Assembly (NCBI GenBank): GCA_030377945.1 | Contig: JAUCGD010000001.1 | Location: forward strand, 5,191-69,190 | Reading direction: 5' to 3' | Length of the DNA stretch: 64,000 bases | From: Desulfobacterales bacterium HSG17 | GTDB lineage: Bacteria; Desulfobacterota; Desulfobacteria; Desulfobacterales; Desulfococcaceae | Shown: positions 26,553-34,813 of the stretch, piece after piece | Position numbering within the stretch: position 1 is the stretch's first letter | How the letters are laid out: each line of letters opens with the position of its first letter | The notes under the pieces: model-generated | Database searches by the model: none | What the model saw: only the letters and a program-made list of their open reading frames with translations | Told to the model about the DNA's origin: nothing | Translations under genes and position numbers: made by a program

Positions 26553-27011
26553 ATGGAGTGGGAGTTAAAACGGTTTAAGCAGCTTGATGTGGATGAATTA
26601 TATGAGTTGTTAAAATTAAGAGTGGATGTATTTGTGGTGGAACAAACCTGCCCTTACCATGAAATTGATGAAATCGACAGGCATCTCGACGCGCTTCATC
26701 TTTTGGGCAGAAAAAAAGAGGATGGAAAACTTGCAGCATATTTAAGAATTCTGCCCCCGGGGTTAAATTTTATTCAAACAAGCTTTGGCAGAGTGGTTGT
26801 GGCAAAAGAAAACCGGGGGGAGGGAATCAGCAATACCATGGTAAAAAAAACCCTTAAAATAATTGAACATACCTGGCCTGGAAACGATATCAAGATCGGC
26901 GCCCAGGTATATCTAAAACAATTTTATGTATCCCATGGTTTTAAGCCAGTATCCAAAGAATATCTTGAAGATGGGATCCCACATATTGATATGCTGAAAA
27001 AATGTATTTAA
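26553..27011 (+). CDS. elaA: GNAT-family N-acetyltransferase, ElaA type
   Basis: 152 residues, normal for ElaA. The N-terminal LLKLRVDVFVVEQTCPYHEIDEID block is the ElaA signature. The acetyl-CoA-binding region contains GRVVVAKENRGEGISNTMV (with RGEGIS standing in for the usual RGxGxG/A motif), and KIGAQVYLKQFYVSHGFKP completes the fold. The natural substrate is unknown. It starts 5 nt after the thymidylate-synthase-like gene and is followed after 1 nt by arfB. Confidence 0.87.
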   Translation: MEWELKRFKQLDVDELYELLKLRVDVFVVEQTCPYHEIDEIDRHLDALHLLGRKKEDGKLAAYLRILPPGLNFIQTSFGRVVVAKENRGEGISNTMVKKTLKIIEHTWPGNDIKIGAQVYLKQFYVSHGFKPVSKEYLEDGIPHIDMLKKCI

Positions 27012-27012
27012 A

Positions 27013-27444
27013 ATGGGAAAACAGAATTTACAAATATCAAATCACATCACTATTCCTGACAATGAAATTCAGTTTGAGGCCATAAGAGCCCGGGGGGCGG
27101 GTGGTCAAAATGTAAACAAGGTTTCAACAGCCATTCATCTAAGATTTGATATTCAAAATTCCAGCCTGCCTGATAATTACAAAGAAAAGATACTGGCTTT
27201 GAGTGACAATAGAATTTCCAAAGACGGCATCATTGTTATCAAGGCCCGAAGATTTCGAAGCCAGGTAAAAAACAGGGAAGATGCCTTAAGCAGGTTAAAA
27301 TCCTTGATTTTAAAATCAATGGTTAAACAAAAAAAAAGGAAATCGACAAAACCTTCCAGAAACGCTAAAAAAAAACGTCTTGATAATAAAACAAAACACA
27401 GCAGGCTTAAACAATTGAGGCGAAAAGTGACAACACAAGATTAA
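27013..27444 (+). CDS. arfB: Alternative ribosome-rescue factor ArfB (YaeJ), peptidyl-tRNA hydrolase
   Basis: 143 residues, the usual ArfB length. A GGQ motif (30-32) sits in the context ARGAGGQNVNKVSTAIHLRFD, typical of the RF-1 catalytic domain without codon-recognition domains. The very basic C-terminal tail (KQKKRKSTKPSRNAKKKRLDNK) inserts into the empty mRNA channel of stalled ribosomes in known ArfB. It hydrolyses peptidyl-tRNA on non-stop ribosomes. The tail distinguishes it from RF1 and RF2. It ends 13 nt before the convergent SDR gene; no terminator is visible between them. Confidence 0.93.
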   Translation: MGKQNLQISNHITIPDNEIQFEAIRARGAGGQNVNKVSTAIHLRFDIQNSSLPDNYKEKILALSDNRISKDGIIVIKARRFRSQVKNREDALSRLKSLILKSMVKQKKRKSTKPSRNAKKKRLDNKTKHSRLKQLRRKVTTQD

Positions 27445-27457
27445 CTATTTCAAACAC

Positions 27458-28357
27458 CTATCTGCCTGTAAGAGAGCTTCCAAGACTATATATTTCACTG
27501 CAATTCTCATATGTAAGTGCATTATCAAGACTTTTTATTTTTTCAAAATTATCCCTTATCTCTTCTGCAGATATTGCTCTTTTTGTATCACCGATACAGA
27601 CTCCCTTACCAGAGACCATGGCTGACCGGGCAAACCAGCCAGCACTCATTGTAAAAACCATTCCAGATTCCAAATTTTCGTCTGAACACAGATAAGTTAC
27701 AATGGGTGTGTTGAATTCTGCCCTGATTCTTTTGGTAACTTCTTTTGAAAAAACTCCTTTGGTCATACCGGTTGAAGCATTTGGTGCAACAGTATTGATT
27801 TTAATATTATATTTTGAAGTTTCAAGCTTTAAGGTATTCATAATCCCAATAACACCCATTTTCGCTGCACCATAATTTGACTGGCCAAAATTCCCATACA
27901 TACCTGATGAAGAAGCAGTAAACACGATACGGCCATATCTGTTTTCTTTCATAGTCTTTAATGCAGGCTGAGTGACACAAAAAGCACCTTTCAAGTGGAC
28001 GTTAATGACCTCGTCCCACTCCTGTTCTGTCATCTTAATAAATGTCCGGTCACGCAGTATCCCGGCATTATTAATCAGAATATCCACTTTTTCAAAATGC
28101 TTTATTGCCGTATTTACAATTGCTTGACCGCCTTTCATTGTGGAAACAGAATCATAATTTGCAACTGCTGTGCCGCCAGACTTTTCTATCTCTTCCACAA
28201 CCATATCAGCTGTCTGTCCATAGTCAGGATGCCTGCCAATATCGTTAACAACAACTCTGACTCCTCTTCTTGCAAGGTCAATTGCATATTGTCTTCCTAT
28301 GCCTGCTCCTGCTCCTGTAACAATGGCAACTCTGTTGACAAATGTGACAGATTCCAT
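27458..28357 (-). CDS. SDR-family 3-hydroxyacyl-CoA dehydrogenase-like oxidoreductase
   Basis: 299 residues of the short-chain dehydrogenase family. The cofactor motif is VTGAGAGIGRQYA, followed by VVVNDIG (Asp suggesting NAD preference), LINNAGI and the catalytic TASSSGMYGNFGQSNYGAAK region with Tyr and Lys. The NDIG and GQSNYGAAK context with a C-terminal extension beyond residue 240 resembles the hydroxyacyl-CoA dehydrogenase part of peroxisomal multifunctional enzyme type 2. A beta-oxidation role is inferred; the substrate is not known. It is transcribed alone, divergently from the pentapeptide/channel gene. Confidence 0.82.
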   Translation of the reverse strand: MESVTFVNRVAIVTGAGAGIGRQYAIDLARRGVRVVVNDIGRHPDYGQTADMVVEEIEKSGGTAVANYDSVSTMKGGQAIVNTAIKHFEKVDILINNAGILRDRTFIKMTEQEWDEVINVHLKGAFCVTQPALKTMKENRYGRIVFTASSSGMYGNFGQSNYGAAKMGVIGIMNTLKLETSKYNIKINTVAPNASTGMTKGVFSKEVTKRIRAEFNTPIVTYLCSDENLESGMVFTMSAGWFARSAMVSGKGVCIGDTKRAISAEEIRDNFEKIKSLDNALTYENCSEIYSLGSSLTGR

Positions 28358-28514
28358 TTTCCCTCCAAATATATTGTTCTATTTTTTCATATTTGATTAT
28401 TTATACTAAAACCATCAATATTGAAACTCAGGATTGCAGCCAATTTGATTTAGTATGGCTTTTATAAAAATTTCATTAGATATATAGATCAATTAATGAT
28501 AAGACTTTGATAAC

Positions 28515-29606
28515 ATGGAAAAAGAAAATAGCAAATTGACAAAAAATCAGGTAGATGCTTTAAAATCCAGATGGAGAGAAAAAGATCCTGCAAGCAATGA
28601 AACAGCTTTAGTTCAGACCATTAAAGAACTTAGATCTGATTGTCAAAAAGATAGCCTGGATCGTCCTTTGAACATTGATTTGAGAGGTATTACTTTATCC
28701 AATGAAGACCTTTCAGATCTTAATTTATCAGGCTATGACCTGTCATGGGCTAACCTTAACAACGCAAATTTAAAAAGAACAAATTTAACGTATACTCAAT
28801 TTTACCAAACAAGTTGTAGGCAGGCAATCCTTGATGAGTGCGAGTTTATGGGCTCTGATCTGACAGAGGCAGACTTAAATGAATGCAGTGCTAAACGATG
28901 CGGTTTTGGTGGAGCAGATCTTTCCAATGCAAGTATTATAAATGCAGATTTGAGCAATGCGAGTTTCATGCATTCAAAAATGGTTAGCGCAGATTTGAGG
29001 GCTTCCAACTTAGAAAATGCAAAGCTTTCAGATGTTGATATGACTGATGCAATTTTTACAAGGGCAAGACTTGTAAAAGCAGATTTAAAACACAGCAATG
29101 TCGCAGGTACAAATTTTGAACTGGCAGATATGCAGGAATGCCGGTTGCTGGGAATAAAAAATTTCAAAAAAGCTATGTGGATTGGTGCTGATATCAGGGA
29201 TCTGGATCTGAGAGGTGCATATCTTGTAAGGCGGTATATTTCAGATGAAAATTATCTTTTTGAATTCCAGGCAAGTTCCCGTATTCACAGAATTATATAT
29301 TTAATCTGGAAAGCCACTTCTGATTGCGGTAGAAGTCTGTTGCGATGGTTTGCCTGGCTGACCGGCCTGACATTGATTTTTGCAGCCATTTATACCCTGG
29401 TTGACATAGATTACGGCGATCATGCTACTATTTTTTCTCCTGTATATTTTAGCTTTATCACATTGACTACAGTGGGCTATGGCGATGCTGCCCCTGCATC
29501 TTTAATTGCACAGATTTTTGTTACATTACAGGCTATCACAGGCTATATGGGTCTGGGCGGACTTTTAAGCATCCTTGGCAATAAAATGGCAAGGCGGGCA
29601 GAATAA
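28515..29606 (+). CDS. Pentapeptide-repeat protein fused to a two-TM potassium-channel pore domain
   Basis: 363 residues. After a charged N-terminus, residues about 55-235 are a run of A(D/N)LxX pentapeptides (LSDLNLSGYDLSWANLNNAN and many more), which fold as a right-handed beta helix. The C-terminal 90 residues hold two hydrophobic segments (LTGLTLIFAAIYTLV and QIFVTLQAITGYMGLGGLL) around the K+ selectivity filter TVGYGD at 319-324. That is a complete ion-channel (Ion_trans_2) pore. The cytoplasmic beta helix is probably a gating or scaffolding domain. The start has a weak ribosome binding site. It is followed after 32 nt by the HDOD gene. Confidence 0.9.
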   Translation: MEKENSKLTKNQVDALKSRWREKDPASNETALVQTIKELRSDCQKDSLDRPLNIDLRGITLSNEDLSDLNLSGYDLSWANLNNANLKRTNLTYTQFYQTSCRQAILDECEFMGSDLTEADLNECSAKRCGFGGADLSNASIINADLSNASFMHSKMVSADLRASNLENAKLSDVDMTDAIFTRARLVKADLKHSNVAGTNFELADMQECRLLGIKNFKKAMWIGADIRDLDLRGAYLVRRYISDENYLFEFQASSRIHRIIYLIWKATSDCGRSLLRWFAWLTGLTLIFAAIYTLVDIDYGDHATIFSPVYFSFITLTTVGYGDAAPASLIAQIFVTLQAITGYMGLGGLLSILGNKMARRAE

Positions 29607-29638
29607 AACAAATTCAGATTTAATTAAGCAGGAGATAT

Positions 29639-30496
29639 ATGTTTTCATTTTTAAAAAAAAAAGAAGATCCAAAGAAACAGTTAAAAAAAATATTAAAAGG
29701 CTATGAATTACCATCTTTTCCTGCAGTGATAATGCAGATTTTACAAAAATTAAGAAGCCCTTATGCATCAGCTTCTGATATTGCCCAGTCTTTATCTCTT
29801 GATCCAGGATTATCTGTGAAACTATTAAGTATTGCCAATTCTGCTGCATTTTCACCAAAACACAGGATTGAGAACCTGACCCAGGCCATTGCTCTTGTGG
29901 GGTTGTCTCAATTAGAATCTCTAGTACTTGGTGTAGGCGTTGCCAAGGGTATTCCCAGTAAAACCTGCCAATACCATGATCCATCCCAGTTCTGGCTTAC
30001 ATCTGCAAGAAGGGCAATGCTTGCAACTGAACTCTCTTTGGTCATTTGTCCGGCAAAAGAATCAGAATGTTTTACCACAGCTTTTCTCCAGGATATGGCT
30101 CTGCCGTTTCTTGCCTGCCACAGAAGTGAAGATTATGACCAGATTTTTAAAAAATGGCACCTTGAAGGAGGTGATTTTTCAAAACTTGAAAGAGAAGTTT
30201 TACAATGGGATCATGCCCAGGTTGCCACATGGATATGCAGTGAATGGGGGCTTCCCGAAAATATTGCCATGGGTATAAAATATCATCATAATACAGATAA
30301 TGACGATGATTATGAAGTTTTAGGACCTGTAAGACTTGTTTCAATATTAAGGGACGGTGATTCTGAACAGGAAAATGGATTAGATGAAATCATGGAGCAG
30401 GCGAACAAATTTTTCCATATTTCAGAAGATAAAATGGAATCCATTGTTAAGTCAAGTTTTGAAAAAGCCAAGGATCTTGCCCGCATGATTGTTTGA
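29639..30496 (+). CDS. HDOD-domain signalling protein
   Basis: 285 residues. The HDOD domain occupies most of the protein, recognisable by LPSFPAVIMQILQKLRSP, the SLDPGLSVKLLSIANSAAF block and ALVGLSQLESLVLGVGV. The HD-like metal motif is not conserved, as is usual for this family. Such proteins take part in signal transduction, often beside chemotaxis or c-di-GMP genes, without a proven enzymatic activity. GCAGGAGA about 5 nt upstream supports the start. Confidence 0.85.
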   Translation: MFSFLKKKEDPKKQLKKILKGYELPSFPAVIMQILQKLRSPYASASDIAQSLSLDPGLSVKLLSIANSAAFSPKHRIENLTQAIALVGLSQLESLVLGVGVAKGIPSKTCQYHDPSQFWLTSARRAMLATELSLVICPAKESECFTTAFLQDMALPFLACHRSEDYDQIFKKWHLEGGDFSKLEREVLQWDHAQVATWICSEWGLPENIAMGIKYHHNTDNDDDYEVLGPVRLVSILRDGDSEQENGLDEIMEQANKFFHISEDKMESIVKSSFEKAKDLARMIV

Positions 30497-30566
30497 TTTT
30501 TTCTTTTTACAAGTTTTTTACAACTTCTTTACCTCATTATGACACATTGAACAATTTATCCTTGTA

Positions 30567-30596
30567 TATAATTACTAAAGACATTTAAAAAATGTC
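30567..30596 (+). promoter_or_regulatory. Putative -10 box and adjacent inverted repeat upstream of the VWA gene
   Basis: A perfect TATAAT is at 30567-30572, with only a weak -35 (CATTGA at 30545-30550, 17-nt class spacing). Immediately downstream is the inverted repeat GACATTT-AAA-AAATGTC (30580-30596), at or just after the predicted transcription start. It could be an operator or a 5' mRNA hairpin. The start codon follows 45 nt later. Confidence 0.4.
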
Positions 30597-30641
30597 AACA
30601 AAGGTAATTAAAAAACAATTTTAAGTACAGGGAGACAAACA

Positions 30642-32018
30642 ATGACACAATTAAAACAATACTATTTTTCAGCAATTCTTTCATTTTTTGCAATCACAGC
30701 TGTTTTTTCTTTAATCACAGGCACAGCTTGGGCAAAAGCCGAACATAATAAAGTAATATGCAGAGTTGAAACAGACAGAGCAATCCTTCCGGCAGGAGAT
30801 TCTCAAACAGTTATACTCAAAATAACACTTGACGCTCCTGCTGCCCCAGTTAATATCAAAAGACCTGCTGTAAATCTTTCTCTGGTATTGGATCAGTCAG
30901 GCTCCATGAACGGAACCAAGATAAAAAAAGCCAAAGCAGCAGCAATTGAGGCTTTGACCCGTCTTGGATTACAGGATATTTTTTCTGTCATAGTTTATGA
31001 CACCAATGTTCACACAATTGTTCCAGCCCAGAAAACCGAGAATATACAGGGAATTATTAATACCATTCAACAGATTCGTGCAGGAGGCAGTACAGCTCTT
31101 TTTGGTGGCGTAAGCCAGGGTGCAGCAGAGATACGTAAAAACCTTGAAAGTGATTTTGTTCATCGTATTATTCTATTGTCTGATGGTCTTGCCAATGTAG
31201 GCCCAAGAATGCCGGGTGATCTTGGAAGACTTGGAGCAGCTTTAATTAAAGAAAATATTTCAGTGACAACCATAGGTGTTGGTACAGATTATAATGAAGA
31301 TCTTATGGCACAGCTTGCCCAGAAAAGTGATGGCAATATATATTTTGTTGAGTCAGGAGTTGATTTGCCGCGAATTTTTGCAGCAGAACTTGGTGATGTA
31401 TTAAATGTTGTGGCAAAAAAAGTTAAAGTGACCATTACATTGCCGGATAATATTCAGGCTGTTAAAATAATTGGCAGGGAAGGCAGAATACGGAATAATC
31501 AGGTTGAACTTTATATGAATCAGCTTTATGGGAACCAGGAGAAATATGCTCTTATTGAAGTTAATATACCAGAATCAAGATCCTGGTCAAACCCGGGAAC
31601 AAAAATCAAGATTGCCCATGCTGATGTTATCTATGATAATCCTTTTACAAATACCAGAGAACAATCAACAGGAGTTTCCTACGCCTCTTTCAGCAAAGAT
31701 TCCAAAAAAATTGCCAAATCAGCCAATATTGATGTTGTAAGAGAATATCAACTCAACCTGAATGCGCTTGCCCAGGAAAAAGCCATTAAATTGTCTGATA
31801 AGGGGAATAAAAAAGAAGCTGTAGAAGAGCTTAAACAGTCTGCTGCAAGATTAAAAAAAATAGGAACTCTTTATGAAGATGATAAAATGTTAGAGCAGGC
31901 TGGTGCAATAGAAATACAGGCTGACAGGATTGAAAGCCAGGGTATGAGCAAAAAAAGCCGTAAACTTTTAAGGACTGAATCCTACCAGATGAAAAATCAA
32001 CAAATGATAAAAAAATAA
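30642..32018 (+). CDS. Secreted/periplasmic VWA-domain protein (YfbK-like)
   Basis: 458 residues. A signal peptide (hydrophobic segment about 11-30, cleavage near TAWA) is followed by a short beta domain and a VWA domain (about 78-250) with the complete MIDAS start DQSGS at 84-88, a Thr/Ala region (GGSTALFGGV) and ILLSDGLANVG. The rest resembles the C-terminal part of bacterial 'Ca-activated chloride channel' homologues such as YfbK, and ends with a charged helical region (about 375-458). The function is unknown. It lies in the same direction as, and 51 nt upstream of, the sensor kinase gene, so a shared transcript is possible. Confidence 0.85.
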   Translation: MTQLKQYYFSAILSFFAITAVFSLITGTAWAKAEHNKVICRVETDRAILPAGDSQTVILKITLDAPAAPVNIKRPAVNLSLVLDQSGSMNGTKIKKAKAAAIEALTRLGLQDIFSVIVYDTNVHTIVPAQKTENIQGIINTIQQIRAGGSTALFGGVSQGAAEIRKNLESDFVHRIILLSDGLANVGPRMPGDLGRLGAALIKENISVTTIGVGTDYNEDLMAQLAQKSDGNIYFVESGVDLPRIFAAELGDVLNVVAKKVKVTITLPDNIQAVKIIGREGRIRNNQVELYMNQLYGNQEKYALIEVNIPESRSWSNPGTKIKIAHADVIYDNPFTNTREQSTGVSYASFSKDSKKIAKSANIDVVREYQLNLNALAQEKAIKLSDKGNKKEAVEELKQSAARLKKIGTLYEDDKMLEQAGAIEIQADRIESQGMSKKSRKLLRTESYQMKNQQMIKK

Positions 32019-32069
32019 GAAAGATTAAAATTACTTCTTTCATTGAAAAAAACTGATATGGTATAGGGT

Positions 32070-33806
32070 ATGAAAAGCAGACGTTCAATTATTATTTTCT
32101 GGGCATTATTTCTAATGCCCACCCTTATAATTGCAGGCATTGCCTTAAAACTTCTGTCCCATGAGCAGGAACGCATTAATCAATCTGCCATAAGTGCTTT
32201 GTCCCAGAGAGCGGAGGCAGTATCGCAAACCATTCATATTACCATAGAAGATGTCCTGGAGAATTTAAAACAGTCATTGCTTGCAATTGAGCAGGAGAAA
32301 CTTGAAACAACTCTCTTGATATGGGAAGGGACAAATCCTCTTGTACGCAATATTTTTATATACAACAATCAAACACTTGAATATCCTGCCAAAGGTATGG
32401 AATCTACCCTGGAAGAACGGCGGTTTATAGCAAGATACGAACCCCTGTTTTCAGGGAGAGTGAAATTTGATTTTAATACTGCTCCTGCAAAGGATTTTGG
32501 TACTGCTTCTGCAAAAGAATTACAAAAACTTAAAGGTATAGGAGCCGCTTATCCAAAAACAGCAAAATATGATTCTATCTCAGAGAAACAAACTATATCA
32601 TCCCGACAAAAGCTTGTTGCTCTCTCTAAAGCTCCTGGGATTGGCCAAAAAATTTCAAGTTTAAATGAATTAAAGCAAAATTCAACCAGCAAATCAGGAT
32701 GGATTCCATGGTTCAGCGAAAACCGACTGCATATTCTCGGCTGGGTTAAAAATAGTGAAAAAGGTTCCATATATGGCATTGAACTGGAATTAATGACTTT
32801 ATTATCAAGACTGGTTCTTGATTTCCCTGAAATTTTAAACCCGGGAGCTGCCCTGGTACTCATGGATGGAAATGGAAATCTCATGCATCAGACCGGTACA
32901 ATGGAGGTTAATCCCGACAAAAAACCTGTAAAACTTATTCATGTTTCAAATCTTCTTCCCCACTGGTATATTGGTATTTTCATAGATGCTAAAGGCTTTG
33001 GTACAACAAAAGGTTTTTTATATATTTCAATACTTTTACTTGCTATTTTCATTGTTGCCATCATATCAGGCGGTATCCTTTTAACCCGCCTGACCCTGGC
33101 CAACATGAAAGATGCAAGGCAAAAAACTTCTTTTGTCTCTTCCGTATCCCATGAGCTTAAAACGCCCCTGACCAGTATAAGGATGTATGCTGAACTTTTA
33201 TTGTCAAAAAGAGTAAAAAATGAAGATAAAATTCAGACATACCTTTCAACCATAGTCAATGAAAGCTCCCGCTTAACAAGGTTGATTAATAATATCCTTG
33301 ATTTTGGAAAACTTGAACATGGCAATAAGAAATATCATTTGGAAATTTTTGAACTTGATAGATTTCTGGAACATACAATCAATACTCACAATATCAGAAT
33401 AGAGAGCCAGGGTCTTGAAATTAAAACCTTGATTAAAAAAGAAAATTATAAAATAAAAACAGATAAAGATGCCCTGGAACAGGTGATTTTAAACCTGCTG
33501 GACAATGCTTTAAAATATGCAGGGCAGGGAAAATTTATCAAGTTCGTGCTAAAAAAAGAGAATTCCAGCATTGTTTTCAAAATATGTGATGACGGGCCCG
33601 GTATTCCTAAAGAGCAGCAATCTAAAATTTTTGAAAAATTTCACAGAATTGATAACTCTTTAACTTCACAGCAGCCAGGTTCTGGCCTTGGGTTAAGTAT
33701 TGCACAGCAGATTATAAAAGATCTTGGAGGAAAGCTCTATTTTAAACCAGTGTCTCCCAATGGAAGTTGTTTTATAATAAGGATAAATAATTATGACCCA
33801 AGTTAA
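32070..33806 (+). CDS. Membrane sensor histidine kinase with helix-hairpin-helix-like segments in its extracytoplasmic domain
   Basis: 578 residues. TM1 is about 7-29, an extracytoplasmic region spans about 30-310, TM2 is about 311-337, then a HisKA domain with the phosphoacceptor His361 in SSVSHELKTPLTSIRMYAE and a HATPase domain (N box LDNALKYAGQG, DDGPGIP, GSGLGLSIA). Inside the sensor region, NTAPAK, ASAKELQKLKGIG (146-158) and LSKAPGIGQ (185-193) look like ComEA/HhH DNA-binding hairpins, here probably coincidental or a structural linker. It overlaps the response regulator gene by 14 nt, so the two are a two-component pair. Confidence 0.9.
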   Translation: MKSRRSIIIFWALFLMPTLIIAGIALKLLSHEQERINQSAISALSQRAEAVSQTIHITIEDVLENLKQSLLAIEQEKLETTLLIWEGTNPLVRNIFIYNNQTLEYPAKGMESTLEERRFIARYEPLFSGRVKFDFNTAPAKDFGTASAKELQKLKGIGAAYPKTAKYDSISEKQTISSRQKLVALSKAPGIGQKISSLNELKQNSTSKSGWIPWFSENRLHILGWVKNSEKGSIYGIELELMTLLSRLVLDFPEILNPGAALVLMDGNGNLMHQTGTMEVNPDKKPVKLIHVSNLLPHWYIGIFIDAKGFGTTKGFLYISILLLAIFIVAIISGGILLTRLTLANMKDARQKTSFVSSVSHELKTPLTSIRMYAELLLSKRVKNEDKIQTYLSTIVNESSRLTRLINNILDFGKLEHGNKKYHLEIFELDRFLEHTINTHNIRIESQGLEIKTLIKKENYKIKTDKDALEQVILNLLDNALKYAGQGKFIKFVLKKENSSIVFKICDDGPGIPKEQQSKIFEKFHRIDNSLTSQQPGSGLGLSIAQQIIKDLGGKLYFKPVSPNGSCFIIRINNYDPS

Positions 33807-34518
33807 GACCCCAAATATGATCAAACTTAAAATTCTTGTAGCTGAAGATGATGCCAATATCAGAATGGGACTTGTGGACACCCTTGAGAGTGAAAATTAT
33901 CATGTAGTGGAAGCCAGCGACGGGGCCAGAGCTCTTGAATTGTTTAACAATAATAAATTTGACCTGATTCTTCTTGATGTCATGATGCCGGCAAAAAGCG
34001 GATATGATGTTTGTCAGGATATCAGAATGGTTGATAAAGATATCCCGATTATAATGCTGACAGCCAAGGGAGAAGAGTTTGACAAAGTTCTCGGGCTCAA
34101 ACTTGGAGCAGATGATTATATTACAAAACCCTTTGGTATCCATGAACTGCTTGCAAGAATAAGTGCAGTCCTGCGCAGAGCAAAAAGAGGTATCAATCCT
34201 GAAGAAAAATCTTTGCAGAATAAATTCAAATTTGGAGAATTTGAAGTCAATACCAGAACCTATAAATTATCAGGCAAAGGCAGCAGCATTGATCTTTCAG
34301 AAAGAGAGGTCAAACTTATTGAATATTTTCATGAATACCCCAATGAAGTTTTAAGCCGGGATGATATCTTAAACGCCATCTGGGGAATTGATTATTTTGG
34401 CACAACCAGAACCCTTGACCAGCATATTGCACAACTTAGAAAAAAAATAGAAAAAGACTCTTCCAAACCCTGCCTTATCACTACTGTTCATGGGGTAGGA
34501 TACAGGTATGAGACTTAA
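33793..34518 (+). CDS. OmpR/PhoB-family response regulator
   Basis: 241 residues. The receiver domain carries the acidic pocket (AEDD), the phosphoacceptor Asp62 in LLDVMMP, Thr in MLTAKG and Lys in YITKPF. The C-terminal winged helix domain (FGEFEVNTRTYKL, LSEREVKLIEYF, IAQLRKKIEKD, VHGVGYRYE) is typical OmpR/PhoB. The ATG at 33793 overlaps the kinase stop by 14 nt, indicating coupled translation. The downstream target is unknown; neighbouring VWA and lipoprotein genes are candidates. Confidence 0.93.
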   Translation: MTQVKTPNMIKLKILVAEDDANIRMGLVDTLESENYHVVEASDGARALELFNNNKFDLILLDVMMPAKSGYDVCQDIRMVDKDIPIIMLTAKGEEFDKVLGLKLGADDYITKPFGIHELLARISAVLRRAKRGINPEEKSLQNKFKFGEFEVNTRTYKLSGKGSSIDLSEREVKLIEYFHEYPNEVLSRDDILNAIWGIDYFGTTRTLDQHIAQLRKKIEKDSSKPCLITTVHGVGYRYET

Positions 34519-34813
34519 TGTGGACTACCGGTTTCAATAAAAAATTATACCAGACGAACTGGTAATTTAGGTCATTTTCGCGGCTGCACCGTGATTATCC
34601 TATGTAATATGATGGTATAAATTATTACATTATTTATCCATTTTAGCACTTTTTTTACATAGTGATTTATTTTTCAAATATCTTTATCTATGTATACCAA
34701 GGCATTCTGACGAATAGATATTGGTACCATTTTTGCAGCAAAACAACAGTAATATATTTATAGCGAACTAAATATGTTGAAATAATACATTTAATATAAG
34801 GAGAAAAAGAACG
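34519..34813. other. Intergenic region between response regulator and VWA-OmpA lipoprotein gene
   Basis: About 295 bp, AT-rich, with no plausible coding frame. It holds a small stem (TACCAG/CTGGTA around 34551-34567) without a T-tract, the sigma-54-like promoter listed separately, and AAGGAGA in front of the lipoprotein start. Nothing else is recognised. Confidence 0.6.
34722..34737 (+). promoter_or_regulatory. Sigma-54-type promoter for the second VWA-OmpA lipoprotein
   Basis: TGGTACCATTTTTGCA fits the -24/-12 consensus TGGCAC-N5-TTGCA. The GG and GC dinucleotides are separated by exactly 10 nt, the invariant spacing. Only the fourth base of the -24 element departs from consensus. It lies 77 nt upstream of the ATG at 34814, giving a leader of about 65 nt. 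An enhancer-binding protein would be required; none is encoded in this window. Confidence 0.65.
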
